Positions 34,219 through 43,231 of a DNA stretch of 64,000 bases are shown piece after piece. The position numbers were made by a program, and so were the translations under genes. The stretch's first letter is position 1. The number at the start of each line of letters is the position of its first letter. The stretch covers positions 62,001-126,000 of the forward strand of contig CAWBJO010000005.1 of assembly GCA_963789175.1 (NCBI GenBank). Direction: 5' to 3'. Under the pieces are notes generated by a model. That model was given only the letters and a program-made list of their open reading frames with translations, ran no database searches and was not told where the DNA came from. Source of the stretch: CAWBJO01 sp963789175 (GTDB taxonomy: Bacteria; Pseudomonadota; Alphaproteobacteria; Rhizobiales; Aestuariivirgaceae).

Positions 34219-34998
34219 ATGGGTGGTGCGTTGAAGGCAGGCAGGACAGGCGGGCGTGCGGCGGCCGGCATCATTGCGCTGTCCGCCGATCAGGCGATCG
34301 AGGATGAGCTGCACGCGCTGCTCGACGGCAACGGCCTGTCGCTGTTCTTCACGCGTGTCCCTTCCGAGGACCGCTACGATCTTTCCACGCTCGCCGCGAT
34401 CGCCGCGCATCTGGACAGCGGAGCGCGCACCCTGCCGCCCGGCGATGCGATCGGCGTCCTCGTCTATGGCTGCACCTCGGGCACGATTGCGGTCGGCGAA
34501 CGCGTGGTGGCCGAGCGCCTCGCCCGAGCGCGCCCGGGCCTGCCGTCGACCAATCCACTGACGGCTGCCAAGGCGGCGTTGCACGCTCTCGCCGCCCGCC
34601 GCATCGGGCTGCTCACGCCCTATCCGCAGCCGGTTCACGACGTCGTCGCGGCCGCGCTCGCCGGCGAATTCGAGATCGGCCATTCGCAATGCCTCGGCAT
34701 CGACCTGGACGGCGAGATTTCCCGCGTCCCTGCCGACCGGCTCCTGGGCGCGCTCCGGCCACTTTCCCGCAATGTCGATGCAGTCTTCCTGTCGTGCACT
34801 TCGCTTCGCATCGCCCGGCACATCGACCGCCTCGAGGGGGAACTGGGCATCCCGATCGTCACGTCGAACCAGGCGGTCGCCTGGCATCTTCTGGGCATCG
34901 TCGGGCAAGTTGCGAAAGTTCCCTTCGGTGCCTTAATGGAGGACGGCCGATCGATGAAAGGCACTGGCATGCGGGGAGAACTTCGCCTTGGCCGCTAG
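34219..34998 (+). CDS. Asp/Glu racemase superfamily protein (EutA / maleate isomerase / arylmalonate decarboxylase-like)
   Basis: A 259-residue enzyme with the paired catalytic Cys motifs of this superfamily: YGCTSGT with C85 and LSCTSLR with C193, then IVTSNQAVAWHLLGI. These enzymes move protons at carbon next to a carboxylate (racemisation, cis-trans isomerisation or decarboxylation). EutA of ectoine utilisation is a member, and the neighbours (M24 and M20 hydrolases, aminotransferases) recall that pathway. Start ATG 34219 lacks a strong ribosome site; an in-frame GTG at 34150 is possible but would cross the operator. The end overlaps the next gene by 11 bases. Confidence 0.8.
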   Translation: MGGALKAGRTGGRAAAGIIALSADQAIEDELHALLDGNGLSLFFTRVPSEDRYDLSTLAAIAAHLDSGARTLPPGDAIGVLVYGCTSGTIAVGERVVAERLARARPGLPSTNPLTAAKAALHALAARRIGLLTPYPQPVHDVVAAALAGEFEIGHSQCLGIDLDGEISRVPADRLLGALRPLSRNVDAVFLSCTSLRIARHIDRLEGELGIPIVTSNQAVAWHLLGIVGQVAKVPFGALMEDGRSMKGTGMRGELRLGR

Positions 34999-36193
34999 TC
35001 CACCCTTCGCCGCGCGCGCCGCGACGATCACCGGATCGCCGATCGATGCGAGCATCAGCCTTCTCCAGCATCAGACGCGCGACGTGATCTCCTTCGCCAT
35101 GGGATGCCCGGCGCGCCACAGCCTGCCAGGTGCGATGATCGCGCGCCTCGCTGCGGACGTCTTGAGTGGCGATGCCGAGTCCCTGAACTACGGCCCGACC
35201 GAAGGCGAGCGCGAATTTCGCCGGGCATTGCTTCGTTTTATTCCCGATCATCTCGGCGAAACGGTGGATCCCGGTGAGCTCCTGGTCACCTCCGGCGGCA
35301 TGCAGGGCCTCGACCTGGTCGCCAAGCTATTCATCGATCCCGGCGACTGGGTCGTCGTCGAGGAGCCCGTCTATGCCAACACCGCCGCGGTGGTGAAGAG
35401 TTACCAGGGAAACCTCCTGCCGGTTCCCATCGATGCCGACGGGATGAACGTCGACCTCATCCCGGAGATCGCCCGCCGGAAAGGCGTCCGGCCGAAACTC
35501 ATCAATGTCATTCCGAACTTCCAGAACCCCACCGGCCAGACGCTTTCGCTGGCCCGCCGCCGGCGCCTTCTCGCCATCGCCGGCGAGCTCGGTGCCGTCG
35601 TGCTCGAGGACGACCCTTACGGCCTCCTCGATTTCCGCGGCCGCCGCCTACCGTCGCTCAGGGCCCTGTCGGGCAATGCGAGCAACGTGATCAGCGTCCA
35701 GACCTTCTCGAAGATCCTGGCGCCCGGCCTGCGCGTCGGCTGGATCGCCGCCGGCCCGGCCATCATCGCCAAGATGGTCGACGCCCGGCAGGCGATGGAC
35801 ACCTGCACCAACGTGCCTGCCCAGCGCATCGTCGCGCGCTTCATCGCAGATGGTTTCGATGCTCACCTCCAGCGCCTCCGCGCGGCCTATGCCCTGCGCC
35901 GCGATGCCATGATCGCCGCCCTGGAGGACGAGCTCGGCAATCGCGCCGATGTCCGCTGGAGCATGCCCGAGGGCGGCTTCTTCCTTTGGCTCACCTTGCC
36001 CGCCGCCGTCGATTGCGGCGCGCTCTTCGAGCAGGCGCTGGCCGCGGGGGTGGCGTATGTTCCGGGCAGTGCGTTCTCCAACACGAATGCCTGCCGCAAC
36101 GCGATCCGTCTATGCTTCGCCTATCCCGATCCCGATGATATCAGGCTTGGGGTGCAGCGCTTGTCCCAAGTCCTCGAGGGAGGGATGCCATGA
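34988..36193 (+). CDS. PLP-dependent aminotransferase, class I/II (2-aminoadipate transaminase-like)
   Basis: A 401-residue fold-type I aminotransferase. LNYGPTEGEREFRRAL, VTSGGMQGLDLVAKLFIDPGD, NFQNPTGQTLSLARR, VLEDDPYGLL and the Schiff-base K242 in TFSKILAPGLRVGW are characteristic of the LysN/MocR-catalytic-domain branch. It has no helix-turn-helix, so it is an enzyme rather than a MocR regulator. It uses TTG at 34988 with GGGGAGA eight bases upstream, inside the end of the previous gene. It transfers an amino group between an amino acid and a 2-oxo acid; substrate unknown. The next gene overlaps its stop by four bases. Confidence 0.9.
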   Translation: MAASPPFAARAATITGSPIDASISLLQHQTRDVISFAMGCPARHSLPGAMIARLAADVLSGDAESLNYGPTEGEREFRRALLRFIPDHLGETVDPGELLVTSGGMQGLDLVAKLFIDPGDWVVVEEPVYANTAAVVKSYQGNLLPVPIDADGMNVDLIPEIARRKGVRPKLINVIPNFQNPTGQTLSLARRRRLLAIAGELGAVVLEDDPYGLLDFRGRRLPSLRALSGNASNVISVQTFSKILAPGLRVGWIAAGPAIIAKMVDARQAMDTCTNVPAQRIVARFIADGFDAHLQRLRAAYALRRDAMIAALEDELGNRADVRWSMPEGGFFLWLTLPAAVDCGALFEQALAAGVAYVPGSAFSNTNACRNAIRLCFAYPDPDDIRLGVQRLSQVLEGGMP

Positions 36194-37551
36194 ACATCGC
36201 GAGCCGCGTCGACGACGCCAGCCGCCACGTTGCCGAGACCTACGCGGCCCGCACGCCGGGATCCGCGGACCTGGCGCGGAAGGCGGACCGCCGCATACCG
36301 GGAGGCGTCAACCGGGGCATCGTTCATTTTCAGCCGCATCCGATCTTCTTCGATCGCGCCGAGGGACCCTATCTCTACGACGTCGACGGCAATCGATATC
36401 TCGACTGCATCGGCAACTACACGGCGATGGTCGTCGGCCACAACCACCCCGACGTCGTCGCCGCGATCGCCAGGCAGCTTCCCAAGGGGACGGCCTGGAG
36501 CGGCGGGACCGCCACCGAGTTCGAGCTCGCCGACATGATCGCCGCGCGCCTTCCTTCCATCGAGGCCGTGAAGTTCACCGCCTCCGGCACCGAGGCGACC
36601 ATGCTCGCCGTGCGCGCCGCACGCGCATTCACGAGGCGCCCTCTGGCGGCGAAGTTCGAGGGCGGCTATCACGGCCTCCACGACGTCGCCATGGTGAGCC
36701 TCGCACCCGGGTCGGATCGGTTCGGGCCCGCCGATCGTCCCGCCAACGTACCGGCCGACGGCATTCCTGAAAGTGTTGCCCGGTCCGTGCTCGTGCTGCC
36801 GTTCAACAATGCCGAAGCCTGTCGCAAGCTGTTGCATGAGCACGCCCGCGACGTGGCGTGCATACTCGTCGAGCCTGTCCAGGGTGTGGCCGGCATCGTC
36901 GCACCGCAACCGGGTTTCCTCGCCGCCCTCCGCGAAACCGCCGATGAGATCGGCTGCCTGCTCGTCTTCGACGAGGTGATCAGCTTCCGCCTCGCCCACG
37001 GCGGCGCGCAGGAGCTTTTCGGCATCGGGGCCGACCTCACGACGCTCGGCAAGATCATCGGTGGCGGTTTTCCGATCGGCGCCATAGGCGGCCGCCGCGA
37101 GGTGATGGACGTTTTCGCCCCCGGCGGCGCCGGACCGAAGGTGACCCTGAGCGGCACCTTCCATGCCAATCCCGTCGCCCTGGCGGGTGGCATTGCGACG
37201 CTGGGCGTCTTCGACCGGTCGGCGGTTGACACCCTGAACAGCCGTGGTGAAGCGCTGGCCCGGCGGCTGGAGCAATCCCTCTCGGAGCTTGCGCCGGGTT
37301 TCATGCTCAATGCCGTGGGATCGCTCTTCAATCTCCACTGCACGAGCGGCCCGGTGCGGAACTACCGCGACGGCCTGAAGGGCGACAAAGCCCTCGTGCA
37401 GCTTCTTTATCTGGCGCTGCTCAACGAGGGCATCCTGCTGTCGCCTCGCGGCATGGGCGCATTGTCTACGGTGATGACCGCTGCCGACCACGACATGCTC
37501 GTGGAGGCGTTGCGTGCCGCGCTTCCGCTCGTCCGAAGGGGCGCCGCATGA
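36190..37551 (+). CDS. Class III aminotransferase (glutamate-1-semialdehyde aminomutase-like)
   Basis: A 453-residue class III PLP enzyme. RRIPGGVNRGIVHF and YDVDGNRYLDCIGNYTAMVVGHNHP are at the N-terminus; FTASGTEATMLAVRAARAFT binds the cofactor phosphate, LLVFDEVISFRLAHGG carries the PLP Asp and K288 in TTLGKIIGGGFPIGA is the Schiff-base residue. This is the GSA-aminomutase branch, but it is not the hemL housekeeping enzyme given its context; it may be an omega- or diamino acid transaminase comparable in role to DoeD of ectoine degradation. ATGA overlaps join it to the genes on both sides. Confidence 0.9.
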   Translation: MNIASRVDDASRHVAETYAARTPGSADLARKADRRIPGGVNRGIVHFQPHPIFFDRAEGPYLYDVDGNRYLDCIGNYTAMVVGHNHPDVVAAIARQLPKGTAWSGGTATEFELADMIAARLPSIEAVKFTASGTEATMLAVRAARAFTRRPLAAKFEGGYHGLHDVAMVSLAPGSDRFGPADRPANVPADGIPESVARSVLVLPFNNAEACRKLLHEHARDVACILVEPVQGVAGIVAPQPGFLAALRETADEIGCLLVFDEVISFRLAHGGAQELFGIGADLTTLGKIIGGGFPIGAIGGRREVMDVFAPGGAGPKVTLSGTFHANPVALAGGIATLGVFDRSAVDTLNSRGEALARRLEQSLSELAPGFMLNAVGSLFNLHCTSGPVRNYRDGLKGDKALVQLLYLALLNEGILLSPRGMGALSTVMTAADHDMLVEALRAALPLVRRGAA

Positions 37552-38717
37552 AGATCTCCGAAGACGCAGCCGCCGCGATCGCGCTGACCCAGGAGCTCGT
37601 CCGCATCGAGAGCGTCAGCGGAAACGAAGCCGGGGTCGCTACAGCTATTGCCCGCTATCTGGGCAGCCACGGCATCGCGACCGAGGTCGTCGATGTCGAA
37701 GGTGGGCGGCGGAACGTCGTCGCCTTCCTCGGACGCCGCGACGCGGTCAACCTGGTCCTGACCGGCCACACCGACACCGTGCCCCTGGGTCCGGGCTGGA
37801 CGCGCGATCCGCTCGGCGGCGAGCTCGACGACGGCCGTATCTATGGGCGCGGCTCCTGCGACATGAAGGCCGGTCTTGCCGCAATGCTCGTCGGTCTCGT
37901 CGCGGCGGCGAGGACGATGCCGCGCGATGCGCTCGGCGTCTGCTTCGCCGGCGTCATCGACGAAGAGGTGTCGGGAAAGGGCACGCGCCACCTTGCCGCA
38001 AGCGGGCTACGCGCCAACGCGGCTGTCATCGCGGAGCCGACGGAGCTCGCCGTCGTCCGGGCCGCCAAGGGCAACGGCTACATCAGGGTGACGATGACCG
38101 GAAAGGCCGCCCACGCCGGTTCGCCGGCCATGGGAGAGAACGCCGTCGGCCTCGCCGCGCGCGTCATCGCCGCGGTCGAGCGTTTCGACGCCGGGCTCGG
38201 CGCTCCGACGCATCCGCTGCTCGGCCGGCGGTTCGCGACGGTGACGCGGGTTGCCGGCGGCGAGGGGGACTCGATCGTGCCGAGCGCCAGCACGCTGCTG
38301 GTCGACGTCCGCACCCTGCCGGGAGTGACGACGGCCGACATGATGCGCGATCTCGAAGCCGGGTTCGAGCGAACCTTGAGCGCCGCCGATCGCCGGCGGA
38401 TCGCCTGCGAGCTCGTCATGGACATGCCGGCCATGGAGACGCCCGAGTCCCATGCGCTGTGCGGCGCGCTGCGCCGGTCGGTCGTCGCGGCCGGCGGTCC
38501 CGACGGACCCGTCGGCGGATGGAGTGCGGCCTGCGACGGCGGCCTTTTGCAGGTTCATGCGAACATTCCGACCATGCTGTTCGGGCCCGGCAGCATTGTT
38601 TCGCAGGCGCATCGGCCAAACGAGTCGGTGCCGGCGGACGACATCGCCGTGGCGACGGAGGCCTTCCGCCGACTGACGGTTTCTGCGTTCACTGAGCCGC
38701 TGGGGCAGGGAGGATAG
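37548..38717 (+). CDS. M20-family amidohydrolase/deacylase (ArgE/DapE-like)
   Basis: A 389-residue di-zinc hydrolase. Metal ligands are visible: H74 and D76 (TGHTDTVP), D105 (GRGSCDMKAG), catalytic E139 with E140 (VIDEEVSG), E163 (AEPTE) and a late His in SQAHRPNESV. The dimerisation domain contains GKAAHAGSPAMGENAV. M20 members remove N-acyl or N-carbamoyl groups from amino acids. In ectoine degradation the deacetylase DoeB does the analogous step, although DoeB belongs to the related AstE/M14 group, so this would be a functional substitution. It overlaps the aminotransferase gene by four bases. Confidence 0.9.
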   Translation: MKISEDAAAAIALTQELVRIESVSGNEAGVATAIARYLGSHGIATEVVDVEGGRRNVVAFLGRRDAVNLVLTGHTDTVPLGPGWTRDPLGGELDDGRIYGRGSCDMKAGLAAMLVGLVAAARTMPRDALGVCFAGVIDEEVSGKGTRHLAASGLRANAAVIAEPTELAVVRAAKGNGYIRVTMTGKAAHAGSPAMGENAVGLAARVIAAVERFDAGLGAPTHPLLGRRFATVTRVAGGEGDSIVPSASTLLVDVRTLPGVTTADMMRDLEAGFERTLSAADRRRIACELVMDMPAMETPESHALCGALRRSVVAAGGPDGPVGGWSAACDGGLLQVHANIPTMLFGPGSIVSQAHRPNESVPADDIAVATEAFRRLTVSAFTEPLGQGG

Positions 38718-38732
38718 GAGTTGGAGACTGGC

Positions 38733-39908
38733 ATGACGTCCGGCATTGAGCCCGATGAGTATCGGCGCCGCCTCGCGGCGACCAAGGCGCGCATGGCGGA
38801 ACGGGGGATCGAGGTCCTCCTCGTCGGCGACATCGCCAATCAGTACTGGCTCACGGGTTGCGAGGGCTGGTCCTTCTACCTGCCGCAGCTCGTGATCGTC
38901 GCCGCCGCCGATCCGGAACCCGTATGGATCGGCCGCGCCATGGACGCCGCCGGCGCCGCCATGACCGGCTACATGGACTCTTCGCGAGTCCTCTCTTACC
39001 CCGAGCACTACGTGCATCGGCCCGATCGGCACCCCTGCGACCACATCGCCGCCTATCTCGCCGATCGCGGATTTGCCAAAGCCGCCATCGGCTACGAGGC
39101 CGACGCTTACTACTTCACGCCGAAATGCGTCGACGTGCTGAAGCAGCGGCTGCCGGGCGCGAAATTCACCGAGGCCGACCTGCTGGTGAACTGGCTTCGC
39201 GCCATCAAGAGCGAAGCCGAGATCGGCCTCATCCGCAACGGCGCGCGGCTGGCGGAGAAGGCGATGGCCACCGCCTACGACCTCATCCGGCCGGGTGTCC
39301 GCCAGTGCGACGTCGTCGGCGAGCTGTACAAGGCGCAGGTCGCCGGCGCGCCCGGCTACTCCGGCGATATTACCAGCCTCTGCCCGATCATCCTCGCCGG
39401 CAAGGCCGGATCGACCGCGCACCCGATCTGGTCGGAGGAGCGGTTCGTCGACGGCCAGGTCGTCGCGGTCGAGCTCGGCGGTGCGTGCCGCCGCTACCAT
39501 TCCGCACTGTGCCGCACCATCCATCTCGGGAAACCAACCGACATCATCCGCGACACCTATTCGGCCGTGCGCGAGGGCCTCGAATCCGTTCTCGCATTCG
39601 CCCGCGCCGGGGTCACGGCGCATGACGTGCATGCCGCCTGGCAGCGGGTGCTCGACAAGCACAACCTGACCAAGGAAAGCCGGATCGGATACTCCATCGG
39701 CATTGGCTACCCGCCCGACTGGGGCGAGCACACCGTCAGCCTCCGGCCCAACGAGGAGACCGAGATCAAGGAGAACATGGTCCTGCACGTCGTCCTGGGA
39801 ATGTGGATGTCGGGATGGGGGCTCGAGCTGTCGGAAACGATCCTGATCGGACGTTCGTCCTGCGAGGCCGTCACCGACTATCCCCGCGAGCTCTCCGTGC
39901 GCGCCTGA
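38733..39908 (+). CDS. DoeA/EutD-like hydrolase of the M24 (creatinase/aminopeptidase P) family
   Basis: A 391-residue pita-bread-fold protein. Its N- and C-terminal patterns follow ectoine hydrolase DoeA: GYDGWSFY-type segment (here CEGWSFYLP), the VWIGRAMDAAGA loop, a YPEHYVHRPD motif, and YPPDWGEHTVSLRP at 326-339. As in DoeA and creatinase, the metal ligands of true aminopeptidases are not kept: YHSALCRT (255-262) lacks the second Asp, and the HExx-type His region reads YSIGIGYPP. It should therefore hydrolyse a C-N bond without metal. GGAG six bases before ATG 38733 favours it over TTG 38721. Last gene of the operon. Confidence 0.83.
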   Translation: MTSGIEPDEYRRRLAATKARMAERGIEVLLVGDIANQYWLTGCEGWSFYLPQLVIVAAADPEPVWIGRAMDAAGAAMTGYMDSSRVLSYPEHYVHRPDRHPCDHIAAYLADRGFAKAAIGYEADAYYFTPKCVDVLKQRLPGAKFTEADLLVNWLRAIKSEAEIGLIRNGARLAEKAMATAYDLIRPGVRQCDVVGELYKAQVAGAPGYSGDITSLCPIILAGKAGSTAHPIWSEERFVDGQVVAVELGGACRRYHSALCRTIHLGKPTDIIRDTYSAVREGLESVLAFARAGVTAHDVHAAWQRVLDKHNLTKESRIGYSIGIGYPPDWGEHTVSLRPNEETEIKENMVLHVVLGMWMSGWGLELSETILIGRSSCEAVTDYPRELSVRA

Positions 39909-40003
39909 CCGCGATGGTCTATTGTGATCGCGTCGAGGCAGGGTGTTCCTCCCGCCGGTCGTCGCTGGTAACCTGAGGTCCATCGGCCCGGCCGGCTCGA
40001 CTC

Positions 40004-41089
40004 GTGAGATGTAAGGTGGCACGGCACGTCCTCATTCTGCTCGGCACCAGCAAGGGCGCCTTCTTCATGGAAGGCAGCGCCGATCGCACGTCCTGGGAGC
40101 TGCGCGGCCCCTTCTGCGACACCCTTCCGATCAACCATGTGATCGCCGATCGGTCGGGGGCGATCTATTGCGGCGGCGGCAACCGCTGGACGGGCCCCTA
40201 TGTCTGGAGGACAGACGATCTCGGCAGATCGTGGACCCGGTCGAGCGCCGGGTTGACCTATGGCGGCGAGTCCGTGAAGGCCGTATGGTCCCTCGCCGGA
40301 TGCGGCCGCCGGCTCTATGCCGGGGTCGAGCCGGCCGGCCTGTTCCGCAGCGACGACGAGGGCCGGACGTGGGAGCATGTCGCGGCCCTGCGCGATCATC
40401 CCTCGCGCCCGGAGTGGCAGCCGGGCGGCGGCGGCCTCATTCTCCATTCCATTCTTGCCCATCCCGACGATCATCGGAAACTCTGGGTCGCGATTTCCGC
40501 CGCCGGTGTCTTCTATACCGAGGATGAAGGGCAGAGTTGGGAGCCGCGCAATCGAGGCACGCGGGCCGACTTCAATCCGGAAGACGACCGCTATCCGGAA
40601 TACGGTCAGTGCGTCCACGCCCTGGCGATGGCGCCGGACCGGCCCGACCGGCTCTACCAGCAGAATCACTGCGGCATGTATCGCAGCGACGATGCCGGGA
40701 ACTCTTGGCACAGCATCGAGGCGGGGCTGCCGACCACCTTCGGCTTTCCCGCCGTCGTCCATCCGCGCGACGGCGAGACCCTGTATCTCGTGCCGCTCAA
40801 TGGCGATTCGATCGGCCGATACGTTCCCGATGGCAAGGCCGCGGTCTGGCGTACCCGCGACGGCGGCCGTAGCTGGATGGATTTTCGGAAAGGGCTGCCG
40901 CAGGGAAACACCTTCTTCGCCGTCCTTCGCCAGGCCATGTCGACCGACGATCTCGATCCAGCCGGAATCTATTTCGGCACCAACAGCGGCACGCTCTACG
41001 CAAGCCTCGACGAAGGAGAAACCTGGACCGGCATCGCCCATCACCTGCCGCTCATCCAGTCGGTGAAGACGTTCATGATCGAGCGCTGA
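40004..41089 (+). CDS. BNR/Asp-box beta-propeller protein (sialidase-like, WD40/YVTN type)
   Basis: A 361-residue predicted cytoplasmic beta-propeller. Six Asp-box repeats are visible as RTDDLGRSW, RSDDEGRTW, YTEDEGQSW, RSDDAGNSW, RTRDGGRSW and ASLDEGETW. No signal peptide. The VLILLGTSKGAFF start is typical of bacterial exo-alpha-sialidase-annotated proteins that lack sialidase activity evidence. GTG 40004 is the longest start; GTG 40016 fits the family N-terminus equally well. It is 95 bases downstream of the DoeA-like gene on the same strand and could belong to that operon. Function unknown. Confidence 0.75.
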   Translation: MRCKVARHVLILLGTSKGAFFMEGSADRTSWELRGPFCDTLPINHVIADRSGAIYCGGGNRWTGPYVWRTDDLGRSWTRSSAGLTYGGESVKAVWSLAGCGRRLYAGVEPAGLFRSDDEGRTWEHVAALRDHPSRPEWQPGGGGLILHSILAHPDDHRKLWVAISAAGVFYTEDEGQSWEPRNRGTRADFNPEDDRYPEYGQCVHALAMAPDRPDRLYQQNHCGMYRSDDAGNSWHSIEAGLPTTFGFPAVVHPRDGETLYLVPLNGDSIGRYVPDGKAAVWRTRDGGRSWMDFRKGLPQGNTFFAVLRQAMSTDDLDPAGIYFGTNSGTLYASLDEGETWTGIAHHLPLIQSVKTFMIER

Positions 41090-41238
41090 AAGCCGCCGAG
41101 AATCGTTTTGCGCGGAATTCCGCCAATCCTTTGATGTGGCATTTGAGTCACTGCGAATCACAACTTGCGTTCCGATTCTTGTGCGCGAATCTTGCTATCT
41201 CTACGATCGGCAGTTCGAATCAGGAGAGAGGTTCGCCC

Positions 41239-42069
41239 GTGAAATTTTCCGCAGCTGGAACTACCTTCATCGCCATGCTCTTGAGCACCGTGCCCGCCTG
41301 GGCTGCGGACTACGAGAGTTCCATTCCGTCGGCCTGTGCCGTGTCCGAACTCAACGGCAAGCTCGAGGCCGCGGGCGGTGCGACCGATCTCGGCGACGGC
41401 GATGACTGGGACGGCGCCTTCCGAGGCATCGGCAGCGTCTCCTTCCCGCTGGGCTGCATGTTCGGCGCCCAGGTCGACGCCGGCGTCCTGGACAATGGCG
41501 ATGACACGGGCGTTGGTTTGATGGGCCATCTCTTCCTGCGCGATCCGACGAGCCACCTGATCGGCATCGCCGCTTCCTATCAGAGCAATGACGGCGACCA
41601 CGTTTTGCGCGTCGGGCCGGAGGCTGAGCTCTATCTCGGCAACATCAGCCTCGAGGCGTGGGCCGGTTTCGAGGATCCGGAGGACGGCGACAACGACTTC
41701 TTCGCGGCCGTCGATGCCGGTTACTATTTCACCGAGGATTTCCGCCTGTCCCTCGGCTGGCGCCGCAGCTTCGACGTCGATGCCGCCAGGATCAGCGGCG
41801 AATATCTGACGACCGCGCTCGACACGCCGGTGTCGCTGTTCGCCGAGGGCACGTTCGGCGAGGACGACTACAAGTCCGTCATGGGCGGCGTGCGCTTCTA
41901 TCTCGGCGGGTCGAGCAAGAGCCTCATGCAGCGCCACCGCGAGGACGATCCCACGCCGGAATTCTTCGACATGTACGGCGACGGTGACGGTGCCGCGCTC
42001 GAGGAGCCAGAGGAGTGCGAATTCGGCGGGGTGTTCCCGGATTGCTATCCTGACCCCGGGCCGGACTAG
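41239..42069 (+). CDS. Exported acidic beta-rich protein, probably outer membrane
   Basis: A 276-residue protein with a Sec signal (GTTFIAMLLSTVPAWA) and a mature part of alternating hydrophobic strands and Asp/Gly turns (VGLMGHLFLRD, HLIGIAASYQS, YLGNISLEAWAGFED, AGYYFTEDFRLSLGWRRS, KSVMGGVRFYLG), as in small outer-membrane barrels. The last 35 residues are a soluble acidic tail with two Cys (PEECEFGG, FPDCYPD). GTG 41239 has GGAGAGAGG upstream. No clear family is recognised. A glycosyltransferase gene overlaps or immediately follows. Confidence 0.65.
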   Translation: MKFSAAGTTFIAMLLSTVPAWAADYESSIPSACAVSELNGKLEAAGGATDLGDGDDWDGAFRGIGSVSFPLGCMFGAQVDAGVLDNGDDTGVGLMGHLFLRDPTSHLIGIAASYQSNDGDHVLRVGPEAELYLGNISLEAWAGFEDPEDGDNDFFAAVDAGYYFTEDFRLSLGWRRSFDVDAARISGEYLTTALDTPVSLFAEGTFGEDDYKSVMGGVRFYLGGSSKSLMQRHREDDPTPEFFDMYGDGDGAALEEPEECEFGGVFPDCYPDPGPD

Positions 42070-43231
42070 ACATCCCGCGCCTTTCATCGGGCTCTGCAAC
42101 GAACTGGGAGAGGGGCGGGGACATTTTGCCCGCCTCGCACCCATTGGCAATTTACTTCGCCATCGCGGCTACCGCATCAGGTACTTCGCAACCGAACCGG
42201 ACCTGGCGCGCGCTGTCGGCATTGCGCCGAGCGACATCGAAGGTGTTCCTCGTGCGGCAACTCCCGTAGCCGAGGGATCGGCCGTCACCTTCGGCGAGGC
42301 GGTCGCGCGGACGATCTATGGCAATTCCGAACGCGTGGCGGCTCAGATCACGGCATGGTCGGCTGCGCTTGAAGGCACCGATATGATCCTTGCCGACTAT
42401 TCGCCTTCCGCATTGGTCGCGAGTCGTGGACGCCGCCCCCGTATTGCCTTCGGCAACGGCTTCACCATGCCGCCCGCGAATATTCCATTCTACCCGCGAC
42501 TCTGGCGGAAGGGACCGGGACCGGTTCATGACGAACGCCGTGTCACCGCCGACATCAACTCGGCACTTGCGACGCTGGGTATTGCGCCGATCGCGAACTA
42601 TCCGGAGATCATGACAGCCGAGCGCCGGTTCGTTTTTTCCGTTCCGTCACTCGATCCCTATGATGGGCTGAGGACCGAACCTCTGCACGGCAGCCTGCAC
42701 GGGGTTTCGCCGCCGTCGGATGACAATCGGCGCGATTGCGTGTTTGCATACTTCCGTGGCAAGTGGGCGCAGGATCCCCGGCTTGTTGAAGCGCTATCGA
42801 CACTTCCTGACGGCAAGTTCGTCCTGGCCGGCGCCACGCCCGAGGCGAAGGCGATCGCCGCAAGGGGCGGCTCGATAGTGACGGATGGCGTCCTGCCCCT
42901 GGCCGAGGTTCTGCCGAGAACGCGCCTTATTGTGCATTACGGCGGCGGCGGCCTCGTTCTGGAAGCCCTCCTTGCCGGCGTTCCTCAGATCATTCTCGCC
43001 CCGGACATAGAAAAGCACCTCAACGGCATGAGGCTTGCGGGTAGGGGCGCAGCGCGGGTCTTCGACTGGCGCACCTTCACGGCTGCGGAGCTTGTCGCCT
43101 GTATCACTGAGTGCCGGAAAGATGCCGAAATGTGGAAGGCCGCGAACACCGTTGCCGCGGAAAATGCCGCCTTCGGCAGGGGAGGCGGTGCCGAATTGGT
43201 TGCACGAGCAGTGGACGAGCTTCTGGCCTAG
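41984..43231 (+). CDS. Glycosyltransferase, GT1/UDP-glycosyltransferase-like
   Basis: A GT-B fold glycosyltransferase. The conserved N-terminal FIGLCNELGEGRGHFARLAPIGNLLRHRGYRI begins around 42092, and the C-terminal donor-binding region is DGVLPLAEVLPRTRLIVHYGGGGLVLEALLAGVPQIILAP, as in MGT-type enzymes. The start is odd: between the previous gene's stop (42069) and the conserved motif no ATG, GTG or TTG exists in frame, so the only conventional start is ATG 41984 (or GTG 41990), overlapping the previous gene by 86 bases. A truncated 5' end is the alternative. It converges with the PaaK-like gene with a four-base overlap. Confidence 0.72.
   Translation: MTVPRSRSQRSANSAGCSRIAILTPGRTRHPAPFIGLCNELGEGRGHFARLAPIGNLLRHRGYRIRYFATEPDLARAVGIAPSDIEGVPRAATPVAEGSAVTFGEAVARTIYGNSERVAAQITAWSAALEGTDMILADYSPSALVASRGRRPRIAFGNGFTMPPANIPFYPRLWRKGPGPVHDERRVTADINSALATLGIAPIANYPEIMTAERRFVFSVPSLDPYDGLRTEPLHGSLHGVSPPSDDNRRDCVFAYFRGKWAQDPRLVEALSTLPDGKFVLAGATPEAKAIAARGGSIVTDGVLPLAEVLPRTRLIVHYGGGGLVLEALLAGVPQIILAPDIEKHLNGMRLAGRGAARVFDWRTFTAAELVACITECRKDAEMWKAANTVAAENAAFGRGGGAELVARAVDELLA

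Noticed and set aside
36190..37551. Annotation as hemL for haem biosynthesis
   Set aside because: Same fold branch, but overlapping catabolic genes argue for an amino-acid transaminase.
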